From Isoetes taiwanensis (lineage: Eukaryota; Streptophyta; Lycopodiopsida; Isoetales; Isoetaceae), in assembly GCA_021234155.1 (NCBI GenBank), contig JAJEKV010000027.1, positions 17,811,644 through 17,875,643 on the forward strand: 64,000 nt of DNA, written 5' to 3'. The notes under the pieces were generated by a model. That model made no database searches. It was not told where the DNA came from and saw only the letters and a list, made by a program, of their open reading frames with translations. The position numbers and the translations under genes were made by a program. Below, one piece after another: positions 46,690 through 59,567 of this stretch (within the stretch, counting starts at the first letter, position 1; every line of letters starts with the position of its first letter).

Positions 46690-47130
46690 ATCAAATTGGG
46701 CGGGTGCAATTTGAGCTCTAGAGACCATGGATGCCACCCAGGGCAAATTGGGCGGGCGCCCAATTTGGCTAGATGAGAGGCCTTGTTTGCACATTACTAT
46801 TAATGCACTTCAGGTCACATTGGCCTCGTGGGCAGGCCTTGCTTACATACAATCCATGCACTGCAGGGCAAATTGAGCGCCCGCCCAATTTGGCCGGTGG
46901 AAGAGGAGGCGGCTTGCTTGGACATTACCATGGATGCACTCCAGACAACTTGGGCGCTCAATTTTGGTTTTTTTTTTTTTTTTTTTTTTTTTTTGAGAGA
47001 TAGATCATGGAAGGATTCCAAGTGAACTTGGGTGCATTTTGGGGGGGTCTTGCTTGCACATCATCATGGAAGGACTCCCAGAGCTTGGGTGCCCGCCAAT
47101 TTAGCACTCAAAGGCAACTTGGGCCCTAAT
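46690..47130. repeat. Dispersed ATTGGGC/GCCCAAT palindromes and poly-T
   Basis: Copies of ATTGGGCGGGCGCCCAAT or relatives lie at about 46745, 46872, 46948 and 47075, with partial ones between. A T run (about 46967-46994) interrupts them. They are the same family as the tandem array at 48.53-49.09 kb and lie just upstream of the minus-strand ORF that starts at 46501. Confidence 0.8.
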
Positions 47131-48525
47131 TTTTCCTGGGTCTTGCTTGCACATCATTGGAAGGATTCCAGGTCAACTTGGGCGAGGAGACCAACAGGCA
47201 TATTACCATGGATGTACTCCGGGACAAAGCACACATGCATAGTACACCAGCATGCACACATGCTCTACACACCATTGTGCACACATGCAAGCACTGTACA
47301 ATCAAGCAGAGGACCCGAAACCCTGACTGTGGATGTTAAAGGTCAATCTCCAGAAGTGAGTTTCAAACCCAATCCAATTGTTCATCCCCTGTGGAACTCA
47401 CTTTCAGGCTACCAAACCCTGTAACCCTATTCGAGCAACAAAGCGGTAATTTTTTTAGCTCAACTTGGTTAATATGGCAACTTCTTTACAATACATATGA
47501 AGAGGCGTGAATTTGAATAAGAACATATGTTGCCCTTGAGACTAATTTTAAGGCAAATTAACATCGAGCTTTGGGGAATAAAAAAATTTGAACTACACAA
47601 ACCTTTGGAGATTGATTGGCCATGGGATTTTGAGCGTTGAAGAAGGTGGACGCTTGGAGATTCTTGTTCGGCTAAGCAGAGTAATATGTGGAAACTGAAA
47701 GGATGGATATGTGTTTACATGTAAAAAGAAATTTCCACCCAAAATTTGAAAAGAATTTCCCCCCTAAATTTGAAAATAAATTTCCCGCCTAAATTTGAAA
47801 AATGTATTGGGGAGGGTGGGAGGATCCACCAGGGTGGGCCCACATGCCACACGCGCCAGGTGTTGTGGAATAAATTCCATTAAATGGGATATTTGAAATT
47901 CGAATTTCATGTGCATTTAATAAGGAGGTCTACATTTAATTCCGTATGGTTATTTATTGAAATGGTCCCCTTTTTTTTTTAAAGATCCATTTATTTTAGG
48001 CACGACACTTGTCACGCATGCATGAAGGCCACATGCATGGCCCCTTTAAAAGCTCTTTGTTGCTTTCGATTACATTTTTGGTATCTTTGGTATCTTCTGC
48101 ATTCTCCCTGTAGCCTTGGCACCTTCTGCTCCCGATCACCCTGTCGCCTTCGGAATCTCTGTAGCCTTGGCCCCTTGAGCTATTCATCCTCTTGTCACCC
48201 TCCTCTTGGCACCTTCTTCTCCCTTGACGCCTGCCGCCTTCAAATCCTCAGGGCTTCGCCATCATCCTTTGTCGCCTTCCTCTTGGCGCCTTCCTTAATA
48301 ATTAAGCCATGTCGCCCCTGTCCCGTCAGCCTTGGCGGCGGTTTTCTTCGCGGTGATGTGATACGAAGTAACGTACCTATTGATGCCAGCTCGGCCCAAG
48401 AAGGGAGGCAAAGGTAAGCATGACCATTTGTTTTATATTGATTTGGCCTTGCGTACATATTGTCTTCTCTCAGCGCTGGCTTGATAGATACTGCCACATC
48501 CTAAACATAAGGCGTGCGTCTGCTG
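47131..48525. other. Gene-free stretch with degenerate repeats
   Basis: It contains a CACATGCA-rich segment (47225-47300), three TTTCCC.CCTAAATTTGAAAA repeats (about 47730-47810), and a C/T-rich degenerate repeat of the type GTAGCCTTGGCACCTTCTGC (48040-48260). No gene is supportable; the 48022-48417 frame is composition-driven. Confidence 0.5.
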
Positions 48526-48529
48526 TGGC

Positions 48530-49085
48530 CCTTTGAGCAAATTGGGCGGGTGCCTAGTTTGTCCCAGGAGGGAACCAGCAACCTTGCATATAACTTCATC
48601 CCCCTCGAGCAAATTGAGTGGGCGCCCAATTTGGCCTCGAGGGACCCTGACTGGGCTCTTTCCATAGCATGCCCCCTTGAGCAAATTGGGCGGGCGCCCA
48701 ATTTGGCCTCAGGGGGGACCCTGACTGAATTCTTTCCAAAGCATGCCCCCTTGAGCAAATTGGGTGGGCGCCCAATTTGGCCCCAGTGGGGATCTTGACC
48801 AAATTCTTTCCAAAGCATGGCCCCTTGAGCAAATTGGGCAAACAACCAATTTGGCCCCAGTGGGGACCTTGATTGAATTCTTTCCAAAGCACACCCTCTT
48901 GAACAAATTGGCCGGGCGCCCAATTTGGCCTCAGGAAGGCCCGGACTGGGTTCTTTCCAAAGCACGCCCCCATTAGCAAATTGGGCGGGCGCCCAATTTA
49001 GCCTCAGGGGGAGCGTGACTGGGTTCTTTCCAGAGCACGCCCCCATTAGCAAATTGGGCGGGCACTCAATTTGGCCCTAGGGGAT
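48530..49085. repeat. 74-bp minisatellite with ATTGGGC palindrome core
   Basis: Eight units start near 48533, 48607, 48682, 48754, 48827, 48902, 48975 and 49048. Each has GAGCAAATTGGGCGGGCGCC followed by CAATTTGGCC, then a 30-bp spacer ending TTCTTTCCAAAGCATG. The core forms a near-perfect inverted repeat. Long minus-strand frames across it are artefacts of the repeat. It lies about 0.6 kb upstream of the next plus-strand gene. Confidence 0.92.
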
Positions 49086-49089
49086 ACGT

Positions 49090-49729
49090 ACCTTTTCTGG
49101 TCATCAATTCTTCCTCTTCTTGCTTTAACACATCGCCTTTTTCCTTGCCTTATTTTGAAAGTGGATATACTTGCCAATGGTCATGCCAAAAAAAACTTCT
49201 TTTTTGATTAAATCTTTTTTCTCTATAACCAAAATTTTGAAAAGAACATTTGCCAACGTAATGGTATGGCACATGGTGGTGTTTTTTTAATTGAGGTGCA
49301 CAAAAACGCGAAATTTCAGCACGTCATCAACACTTATATTTTGGTGCTGGTTCACTTACGAGACGGGCGAGTTTGAAGTGTTGAAGTTTTGAAGTGTGCC
49401 AGGATGGCGTATTGAAGTTTTGCGACGGCCATTCTGAAGTGTCAGGTACGGTCTGGTGCAGGGCTGCTTCGATTTCTGTGCGCGAAATGATCGAACATGC
49501 AGATAATCATTTGAGTGTGTCAACTTTTAATTCACTTACATTTCGAATTCCAAACCGCTTGCTTGCTTGCTCGAAGCCGATTCCTTGCTTGATCGAAGCC
49601 TTGCTTGCAATAATCTTTAAGCTTCTTTGATGGATTCCGGAGGTCGTAAGTGAGCTGCGGCCTGCAAGATTGCTTTTTTTTTTCTTTCTATTTCGTTATC
49701 CTTTTCTAATTCATGTGATCTTTGTTGCA
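49090..49729. promoter_or_regulatory. Upstream region of the coiled-coil/RING gene
   Basis: This sits between the palindrome array and the first sure exon. A TGA and then a GTAAGT donor (about 49646) precede the intron that ends at TTGTTGCAG (49731). The ATG exon could not be fixed. An open frame at 49394-49630 is a candidate 5' exon but stops at the TGA. Confidence 0.3.
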
Positions 49730-49731
49730 GA

Positions 49732-51627
49732 TCTTTTCCAGAACAGAATTTGAATTCGAAAAATTCTATGGTTTACCCTCTTCTGGCAGAAAACCGAAGC
49801 AGATCAAGGCTGAAGAAGTCCCTGAATCCGACTTCTTATCCGTATGGAAAGTTTCGCTTCATAACGGAAAGATCAATGTGCAGGAGATTAAACACAGATT
49901 TAAACTGGAATTAATGGATCTTGTGGCGAAAGTTTATCAAAAGAAGTTGCCGAATAATGAGGTGAGGACTTAATTTGCTCGGGCATTTGCTTGGCAGCAT
50001 ACAGCGGCTGCATTGGCTCGGAAGAAGGAGTTTAGAGTCAATTGGGCCTCCTTTGCTGCCGATGCCTACCAGGACTTCTTGAAGAAGAAGGCGAAAAGAA
50101 CACCTTTGAATACTTTCGACATGAACATCCAGAATGTTCTTGCACAGGTTAAGAAATTGGAGGAAATGAAGTTTGAAGCAGAAAGGAAGCTATGCAATTT
50201 GGAAAATGATGCTCTTAGGTTAGAGGGCAGCATGGCTACAGCCGAGGCATCTTGCAATAGTTTAGCTGATGCAATAGAAAAAAAAAGGAAGACTAGAATC
50301 GACTTGTCACTAACATTTGCTGAAGATCCAGAAATGCAAAGGCAAGCAGCTATTATGAAGTGTGAGGAAGATGTGCTGGTAGGCTTACTGGACAAGACAC
50401 TGTCTTCTATGGGAAAGGACAGATTTAAGAACATAAAAAAACAGATCAAGAGCACAAAGAATGATATAAAATCATATGAGCAAGCCATGGAAGTGTGGCA
50501 TGCAGAACAAGAAGGTAAACCCTATTAACATCACAATGGATATTTAAAATTTTTCTTTTAGCTCGGCTACCACTTGTCAGATATGTGGTTTTTCCTTCAG
50601 TGATGAATATGCTATGCATATTGAGCTGAAGTGCACCCATAAATTTCATGTGTTTTATTTTTCTGCTGTGCTTGAGTCCATGCATTGCATTATTTCTGGT
50701 TGTGGTGATTCTGTGCCACATTCACTTCTGGTCGAGCTCAGCCATGTGAGTGAACAGAAGAATATTGTTGATGTTGAAGAAGAGGCTGCTGAAGAAGAGC
50801 CTGCTGAAGAATCTGAGAAATTCAACATCATGAAAAGGAAGAAGAATGTGGAACATTCTTCTGAAGAATCTGAAACTGAAGCAGAAGTACCTGCAAGAAA
50901 AATGAGAAAGAGGATGACAAGGAGTGCTGTGAAGAAGGCTAAGGACATTGACTGTAAGTGCTTTGAGGGTGCTTTTTCTGTGCATTTTTGCTTTTGTTTA
51001 TCTCGTGTCTGATGTTTTGAATTGCAGATTCTGAGAATTATAAGCTGTCCAAAAGTCCTAACATTACAAAATTGCCCAAGTTTAGCACAGCTCAGGAGAA
51101 TGTAAAGTTCTTACGTGATGAACTCCTGGGCTTGAATACTGAAGGTATGTTATATAATTAGAATGATTAAATTGTATTTCTTAAACTCTTCCACATTTGC
51201 TGATTATTTATTTTTTATGGCAGAAGATGGCAGTCCATTGCATAGCACTTCAAAAGGTAAGGGTGTCTTATTAGATCTATGGTATTTGCATGCTGAATTT
51301 TTCTGATGATAATTCTTTTTTTGGCAGGTGCTACCCCCCCTTCCAGGAAAAAACTTGATGTCAACCTACAAGATAAATCAGCAGCATGTAAGTTTTGCGA
51401 TTTCAATTAACATCTTCAGTTGAATTGTACTAAGACTGTCCTTAATTTCAGTGTTGCAGAAAGCACTGGACAATGTTGAATTGCCTAAGGTTGTGCTTGA
51501 CAGTCCAGCCATTGCTGCTAAAGTTCAAGCTTCTGAGGTGTCCATTGAGTCAGATGACATAGGTGACGAGAAGAAGGAAATGCAGTGGAGAGGTATTTGG
51601 CCAGGAGAGTCAAGAAAAAAAAAATGA
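49732..51627 (+). CDS. Unknown protein: coiled coil, RING-like finger, acidic/basic tail
   Basis: The first frame, from the acceptor at 49731 to about 50517, reads FSRTEFEFEKFYGLPSSGRK, a helical domain (KHRFKLELMDLVAKVYQKK), one in-frame TAA at about 49972 (or a 36-nt mini-intron), then VNWASFAADAYQDFLKKK and a long coiled coil. Exon 2 (about 50572-50953) opens with CQICGFSF, HIELKCTHKFH and CIISGCG, a RING/H2-like set of Cys and His, followed by Glu-rich and KRKK segments. Exons 51028-51144, 51224-51256, 51328-51387 and 51452-51627 join in phase and end WPGESRKKK. The first junction (about 50512 to 50572) does not match in phase. I recognise no family. Position beside a palindrome array suggests a mobile-element protein, perhaps DNA-binding; this is inference. 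Confidence 0.55.
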
Positions 51628-51654
51628 TCTGCGTATTCGATAATATATTGAACT

Positions 51655-51765
51655 TTTGCAATTTGAGTTGCAATTTGAGTTGTTAACTTTTGAGTTGCAA
51701 TTTGAGTTTTGAGTTTGCAATTTGAGTTTTGAGTTGCAATTTCAATTGTTGTAATTTAGAAGTTT
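51655..51765. repeat. Degenerate TTTGAGTTGCAA repeat
   Basis: About eight alternating TTTGAG and TTGCAA words form an AT-rich tandem repeat just past the stop at 51627. Confidence 0.8.
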
Positions 51766-51970
51766 CTAATTTGAATTGTTGCAAGAAGATAACAAGTCTA
51801 CAATCATTCAAATTTTCTGCTAATTCACAGTCAAGTTTATAATCAAATTTACATTACTGTTTTCATGCTTTTCAATTTACATGCTTTCAAGTTTAATTTA
51901 CTTGAAGTTTAAGTTCTATGAGTGATTTAATTGTGAGTCAATGTGAATGAATGAATAGTATTTCATGTTG

Positions 51971-52539
51971 TTATTTTTTGGTGGTTTGTTTTTTGATATT
52001 TGCAGTTTTTTTTTCTCCAATGTCACCTTGTTTTCTTCCTGTTTTCTGCTTGGTCAATGAGCTGCTTGCCTCCTGCTTTTTTCCATTCGACTTATTATCT
52101 AAACACACTGACTTTTTTGGTCCTTGCTTCCTTGGTCCTTTTTTGTTCACTAACTTCACTGACTTCAGTGCCCCTTGCTTCTTTGGTGCTGGCTTACTGC
52201 TGCTTGCCTCCTCCTTTTTGCCAAGTCAGCAATTTTTGGCTTACTAATTCAGCACCAAGTCAGCACCATTACACAGTTTCAGTACCTGCATTTCTCAGAA
52301 CCTTTGAAGTGTTCTTTACAGAACATAACAACATCATGAGTGTCTCTTAATGGTTTAGAATTTCTTTTTAACATCTCATGAGTGAGTGCTCTCTTTAGAA
52401 CAGCACCAGCACCATCATGCTCACCTACATAATAAACATGCCCAATAAGCTGGTTAAGTGCAAACAAGAATAACTGATATTCATTAAGCTGGTGTGACAA
52501 GTGGATAGTGATGAGGTGGCAATGCTGATGTGGCAACAA
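51971..52539 (-). pseudogene. Minus-strand lysine-rich coding remnant
   Basis: The frame 52539-52279 reads GHVYYVGEHDGAGAVLKRAL and VVMFCKEHFKGSEKC. After stops, it resumes as EASSSKPAPKKQGALKSVK, VNKKGPRKQGPKKS and a Lys/Gln/Thr-rich tail to a stop at 51971. The second part has a strongly basic, disordered composition. It may be the C terminus of a mobile-element protein convergent with the plus-strand gene ending at 51627. I recognise no family. Confidence 0.3.
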
Positions 52540-52559
52540 TGGGTGCTAGTTTAATGCTT

Positions 52560-54585
52560 TGACATAGATTTCGATTTGAATATGGAAATATGAGATGGCA
52601 TGGCTAGAATGATGATGTGTATGATGACTTGGCATATGGAGTGAAGTGTAAGGTGACTTGGCCCACCAAGTGCTTATTTCACAAGCCAATTTTTGAAATA
52701 CAACTTTTAAGCATCCCCTAGGGCACACTTGAGTTTTGGGCACTTCCCTTAGGGATTTTTGCAACTTTCTTTTTTCTTTGACCAAGTTGCATGAGATGTT
52801 GACTTTTGAACAAGAGTATGACCAAGTCAAGTAACATTTTGAACTTATGGATGATGATGAGTAGGTGGTGCATAGCAAGTGGATGGTCCAATGAGGTTTG
52901 TTTTGACTAGAAAGAATTTTCAAAGTCAAGTATGACTTTGGAAGGTATTATGTGCATGGAATCAAAGTTCAATGGTGTTTTAGGATGGTGGAGTGCATAG
53001 AGAGTGTGAGAAGCGAATCAAAATGCCAAAGATGCCAAGATCACAAGTAGTTACATACCATGGAATGATCTTCAAGGGGTCTTCTCTCTTTTCTTTTCTT
53101 CTTTCCCTTTGCTTGATTGACCTCTTGTATCTCTTGAGTGACTTGAGTCAATTGTCCTTCCCTTGTTCTTCAAATTCTTAATGTATGCTAGTGAAGCATT
53201 CTCCTATTGTCTTGCAAATCATATCAAAGTGTGAGGATTAGTCCAAAAATGTGCTTAGCTCTTACATGCTGCCATAGCATGGCAGCAGCCTCAAGGATAG
53301 ACATATGTGCCAAAATTATGGTGTATCTGCCCACCCAACCACGAATACAATGAGCACGGTCGATGAAGAATTCAAATATCACATCTGCAACTTGAAAAAA
53401 TGAAAGGGTAAGCCATGGATTAAGCAACAAGGTGCTAGAAGAAGCACAAACTGTGCTTTCATAAATTTAAATTTCACGCACGTGTTTTATCGAATTTGAA
53501 TTCATGAGCTTTTTGAACTTTCTTTTTTCTTGTTCACACAATTGTACAGTCAATGATACAGCCTTGAGGTCTCAGATTTGCCCAGAAACACAGAACTTAA
53601 TCCTTTCTTGGCATAAGCAGATCCGGCAGCAAAAATATGAGTCTTCACGGTTTTTTTAATCCCTTTCTTGGTGAAAAAGACGAGCCTCGAGGTTTTCGTA
53701 TTCATATCATTTCTTATTTATGCTTTGAATTGTTGTTGGGCTTCCATTTTGGGCAGGCATGTTTAAAAATTGACTCTTGAGATACCTACAGAAAATAATA
53801 TCTTCCAAAAATTATAACCATAACAAACTCATCCAGGTTTACAAGATCATTTGGAAAGAACTTCTGAAGAACTCTTTAATCTCACAATTTGTAGTAGCAT
53901 CAATAATGATTGATTGTAAAAGATGATTTGATAGTCTTTCTACACCAATAATTATGAACAGGGCCACACCGAAAACAATCCTGAGCTAGACATTTGATTT
54001 CAGTAAGTAATTTGAGGTATCTCAATTTTGAAGCTAAAAATATTTTGTATTTGAGTTTTCAGTTTTGAAGCTTTTCTTATTTAGATTGTCAATCTGGAAG
54101 CTATTTTTGTTTAGGTGTTTTGGCATATGGCCTTCCACCATATTCAAGCCAAGTGTGTATTTTTAGCCTAACTTTTGGCTTATTTTCACTTTTTGTTTTT
54201 TTGTAGTTATTGTGAGTGAACAATGACAATAGAACAGTGAAACATTAGACGGATCAGATGAAAGATTTTTTTTATCAGATGCAACTAAAGTGTGTACCAC
54301 CATATGCCATCGCATTTCTTCACAGCTTACAAGGACTCTCACTGAGAGATGGGCAAGAAAGTACATTCTCAAATTGCACAAAAACATAAGAAGATTATCT
54401 TATTACCAATGCTTTGGTTGACATGTACCATGTCAGGCTAACATGTATAGGCATATAAAGAGTTTGATGCACTTCCATTACGGGATAATAGAGAATTAAT
54501 AGAAAATGCTTTCCTTCGTTGGACATGTATATTAAATGTGGCTCCGTGATAGAGACTTGGAAAGTTTTTTGACAGGTTACCTATA
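52560..54585. other. Gene-free stretch with one exon-like piece
   Basis: Mostly AT-rich sequence with no gene. A 119-nt minus-strand piece at 53384-53266 is bounded by an acceptor (AGTTGCAG) and a donor (GTAAGAG) and is open (DVIFEFFIDRAHCIRGWVG). It vaguely recalls the phosphatase-loop region of dual-specificity phosphatases but lacks the intact Cys-x5-Arg loop. No neighbouring exons were found. Confidence 0.4.
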
Positions 54586-54589
54586 CGAA

Positions 54590-54770
54590 TATGTGTCAAG
54601 GAATAACCACTATTGTGGCATGTATCTGTGCAGCAGGTGCTAATCTAGGTGCAGAAGACAGTGCGCAGGAAATTCACACTTTAATCCTATGCAAGGGATT
54701 TTTTGAAAAAGATATTTTAATTTACAATAAATTAGTAGACGTGTATCCTGTATTTGCACTTTCAAGATGT
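54590..54770 (+). pseudogene. PPR repeat fragment
   Basis: The frame reads ITTIVACICAAGANLGAEDS, then QEIHTLILCKGFFEKDI and YNKLVDVY. This is the familiar succession of plant PPR motifs (V.AC...G....G.EIH..I...G...D....N.LVDMY). The upstream half is broken and nothing extends it. It is an organelle-RNA-binding gene fragment, opposite in strand to the scrap at 28.7 kb. Confidence 0.7.
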
Positions 54771-54779
54771 TTTTAAGCC

Positions 54780-56255
54780 ACATCCTAGATAATATATTAG
54801 TTAATGTATTTTTGGTAGCCTTTTAATATTTGGTTATTGTATTTGGTGATGGGGCCTAGTCCCCGGGTTTTAGATGGGCTGTTGCCTACATCATCCATGG
54901 GGTGCTTCTATCATTCTCATTCTATCATCCCCAATTTGCTTCAGTTACTACAATCCCTTCCAATCTTCAAACCAATTAAAGAAAGCCACTACTTATTACA
55001 CATGCAGTTAACTCATGCCACAACAATCCCTTCTACATTGTTTGATGACAACAAAGCTTCGAACCAATTTAAAAAAGCTATTACTTATTATAGTAGTTAG
55101 CACACGATACAACAATCCCTTCTATATTGTTTGATAATAAGAAATTTGAAACCAATCTAATTTATGTAGTAGATAATGGTTACTTGATATTTTTTCTATG
55201 AGGTTGGTTAGTCTACTGGGCACTTCCACGATTCTCCATCTCGTAATCCTCTACCCCAAACTTGGCTTACTGCTAGTACTAGTTTGCCTATGTAAGGATT
55301 GTATTAAAAAAGCAAAACAATACATCATCTCTCAAGTTTTTCAATGTTCTAGCACATAAATGAGATTTCATGGCCATAGGTTGCATCTTGCGAACTCCTA
55401 TTCTAGCTTCTGAAGTCTTCTTTTAAAAAGTGTTAACATATATGGATAAATGCAATAATAAAATTTAGAATTTGCTCTCCGTGGAATTGAGGCACAACTT
55501 TAAGCAGTAGTCTATGTATTATTTATAGTTTTGCCAATGTAGTTTACTTCGCGTGACTAGCAATTGAGGCACAAGTTTAGATAGTAGTCTATGTATTATC
55601 TATAGTTGCCAATGTTGTTCACTTCGTCGTTTAGCAGTTGAATAATTCCCTTTGTTTGGAGTCACTCCAATGATCCTTTATTGTTCTGACACAATTCACT
55701 TTGATAACACATCTTGTTGAACACCACATCGAATGCGGTGTTAGTGGCACTGCACTACTTTCTTGTACATACATTAGAAATGGTTTTCGTCGATCAAAAT
55801 CTTGTATGGCAAATGGAAGGTTAAAATTTATGAAAGCAAATATTTTTTCTGCATGTGACAATGTGACAGAGAAAATTAGGGGTTGCCCTTCAAATTTATT
55901 CATTGCATTGCATGGCCCTCAATTGGACATCATATGTAAGATATGCGTGTGAAGGATGACCGTACATGGTACGGGATCAATCGGAAATCATAATGGTGCC
56001 TGCTTCTAAATAAGATATGCATAATGCACGTGAATGATGACCGTACATGGTATTTTTTTTCATATCCTAGAGGCTAGGGCGGTAATCACGGGGCTTAAAA
56101 TAAAAAAGTGGGGATATATCAAGTAAGATGTGCACATGGTTTGCCTGACAGGGCTGCATAACGAATTAACTTATTTACAAGAGTGATACCAGGCTGGCGA
56201 TAGGATTTGTGAGCAATAATAAAAAGGGACGTAGACAGGAAGGAGGAGCAGAAGC
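54780..56255. other. Gene-free stretch upstream of the reductase gene
   Basis: AT-rich. A near duplication (CAATTGAGGCACAA and TAGTCTATGTATTAT) occurs at about 55485-55545 and 55560-55615, and GAATGATGACCGTACATGGTA recurs near 55950 and 56035. The 55701-55952 frame lacks a domain. The promoter of the next gene must lie near the 3' end. Confidence 0.45.
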
Positions 56256-57923
<1,668 letters not shown>

Positions 57924-58156
57924 AGCTTTATATGCTTCATGCGTATTGATGCATGAAAATTATCCAAAAGTTGAAGGTGCATTCATTTTGTTTTGTCCTG
58001 AATGTGAATTAATTCAACAACTACAATTGTTTAAAGATGGCACGTTTTTTACCATTGTAAGAACACTACAAGACTATGATTGTCAGTTTTTTTGTCACAT
58101 TGCAGACTATTGCAAATTCTGGAGAACTGACAAAAACATGCTATAAATATGTCAAT
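57924..58156. other. 3' flank of the reductase gene
   Basis: AT-rich, with no gene; probable 3' UTR and intergenic sequence. Confidence 0.5.
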
Positions 58157-58184
58157 AAAAAGTGACGATGCATCGTCACTTTTT
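58157..58184. repeat. 28-bp perfect palindrome
   Basis: AAAAAGTGACGATG is followed at once by its exact reverse complement, centred at 58170/58171. It marks the left edge of a tandem repeat block. Confidence 0.95.
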
Positions 58185-58545
58185 TGTCACTTTTTTGACA
58201 ATTGTGTGGCACTTCTCTTGGCAATTTTTTGACACATATTTTGTCATACTTTAAACCTTTTTTTGTCACATTTTTGGCAATTGTGTGGCACTTCTCTTGG
58301 CAATTTTTTGACACATATTTTGTCATACTTTAAACCTTCTTTTGTCACTTCTTTTGGCAATTGTGTGGCACTTCTCTTGGCAAATTTTTGACACATATTT
58401 TGTCATACTTTAAACCTTTTTTTGTCACTTCTTTTGGCAATTCTTTGGCACCTATTTTGTCATACTTTAGGTTATTTTTGGATACTTTATTGTCATTTTC
58501 TATGTTATATTCTTATGTTTTTTGTCATTTTTTTGGCAATTCTGT
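58180..58545. repeat. ~79-bp tandem repeat
   Basis: About four and a half units of TTTTTGTCACTT...GGCAATTGTGTGGCACTTCTC...GACACATATTTTGTCATAC, starting near 58180, 58259, 58338 and 58418. Minus frames through it are not genes. Confidence 0.9.
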
Positions 58546-58570
58546 AAGGGTGAAAATATCCTTACCCTGG

Positions 58571-59245
58571 TTTTGGTGATTCCATCGCGGTTATTCCCTA
58601 CCGGAATCACAAACCCCCAAACGGATCCGTGCGAGGCCCCGTTTTCCTGCACTGGCGATGCGGCAATAAAATCAATACCGATCCCGTGAATCCTGTGACG
58701 GTAGAATCTTTGTAGGATGGAATCTGGCGTATTTATACCTCGCGAAGGAATCACGGCGGCCATATCGTGGACGAAATCCACTGCGGAATTATTCCACGCC
58801 GATGGAATCACGGCGTTTGTAATATCTGTAGGATGGAATCACCACGTGAGGATTCCACCGAAGGAATCACGCCGGGAATACCGTCGGACGGAATCACCAC
58901 GGAATTATTCCACGCGATGGAATCACGACGTCATTAATATCGCCGGATGGAATCACCCACCGGGGATCCCGCGGCGCGGAATCACCACCTTGCAATTCCC
59001 CGATCTAATCACCATATTCGATTCCGTTCGATGGAATCACCCAACATCACGAATCCGGGCCGCTGAATCACCAAAAATCGATTCCACCGGGCGGAATCAC
59101 TTCACCACGACCATTCCTCCCGCGAATCACCCGCAATGTCGATTCCTTCCGGACGGAATCACCAAGCAAAATCATTCCGTCCGGTGGAATCGCGTCGCCG
59201 AATCCACCGGATGGAATCACTGCCATGAAGGGCGATTCGGCCGTC
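58571..59245. repeat. GTGATTCC/GGAATCAC palindrome cluster, left
   Basis: More than 15 copies of GGAATCAC or GATTCC half-sites are arranged as GTGATTCC-(A/C)CCGG-GGAATCAC-like palindromes at irregular 25-60 bp spacing. Spacers are rich in CCGG and CGCG. The block lies about 0.3-1 kb upstream of a plus-strand coding-like tract. It is the counterpart of the cluster at 62.16-62.43 kb. Confidence 0.85.
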
Positions 59246-59567
59246 GGTGCCGTCGGCATTATCGGGTACGTGGATATTTGATATAAAAAGCCGTGCAAAT
59301 TCGGGGGCTCGGCTTTTGAATTGAATGTCCGGCAGGGTATTATTAGCGTCAGACACCCCGTGACAAGGGAAATGATTGCATGTTCATTGTCCTATCACCG
59401 CATGCCACGCCTCTTCCCTTGAAGATAGTGATCCTCTCCGGAATCACTACCAAGTTAGCGCCAAAAAGCCCTCTCTCAGAGCTTCGTTCCGGCGCCTCCG
59501 TTCCTCCCCGTTCCGGCGCCTCCGTTCCTCCCTCCCGCCCGAATTCTTGTCCCTTTACATTCCGCCG

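Noticed and set aside
48501-49052. 183-codon minus frame and overlapping frames
   Set aside because: They run through the 74-bp minisatellite and change frame with the unit; composition-driven.
48530-49085. Regularly spaced palindromic repeats resembling a CRISPR array
   Set aside because: Spacers are themselves repeated and the locus is in a plant genome with no cas genes, so it is a minisatellite.
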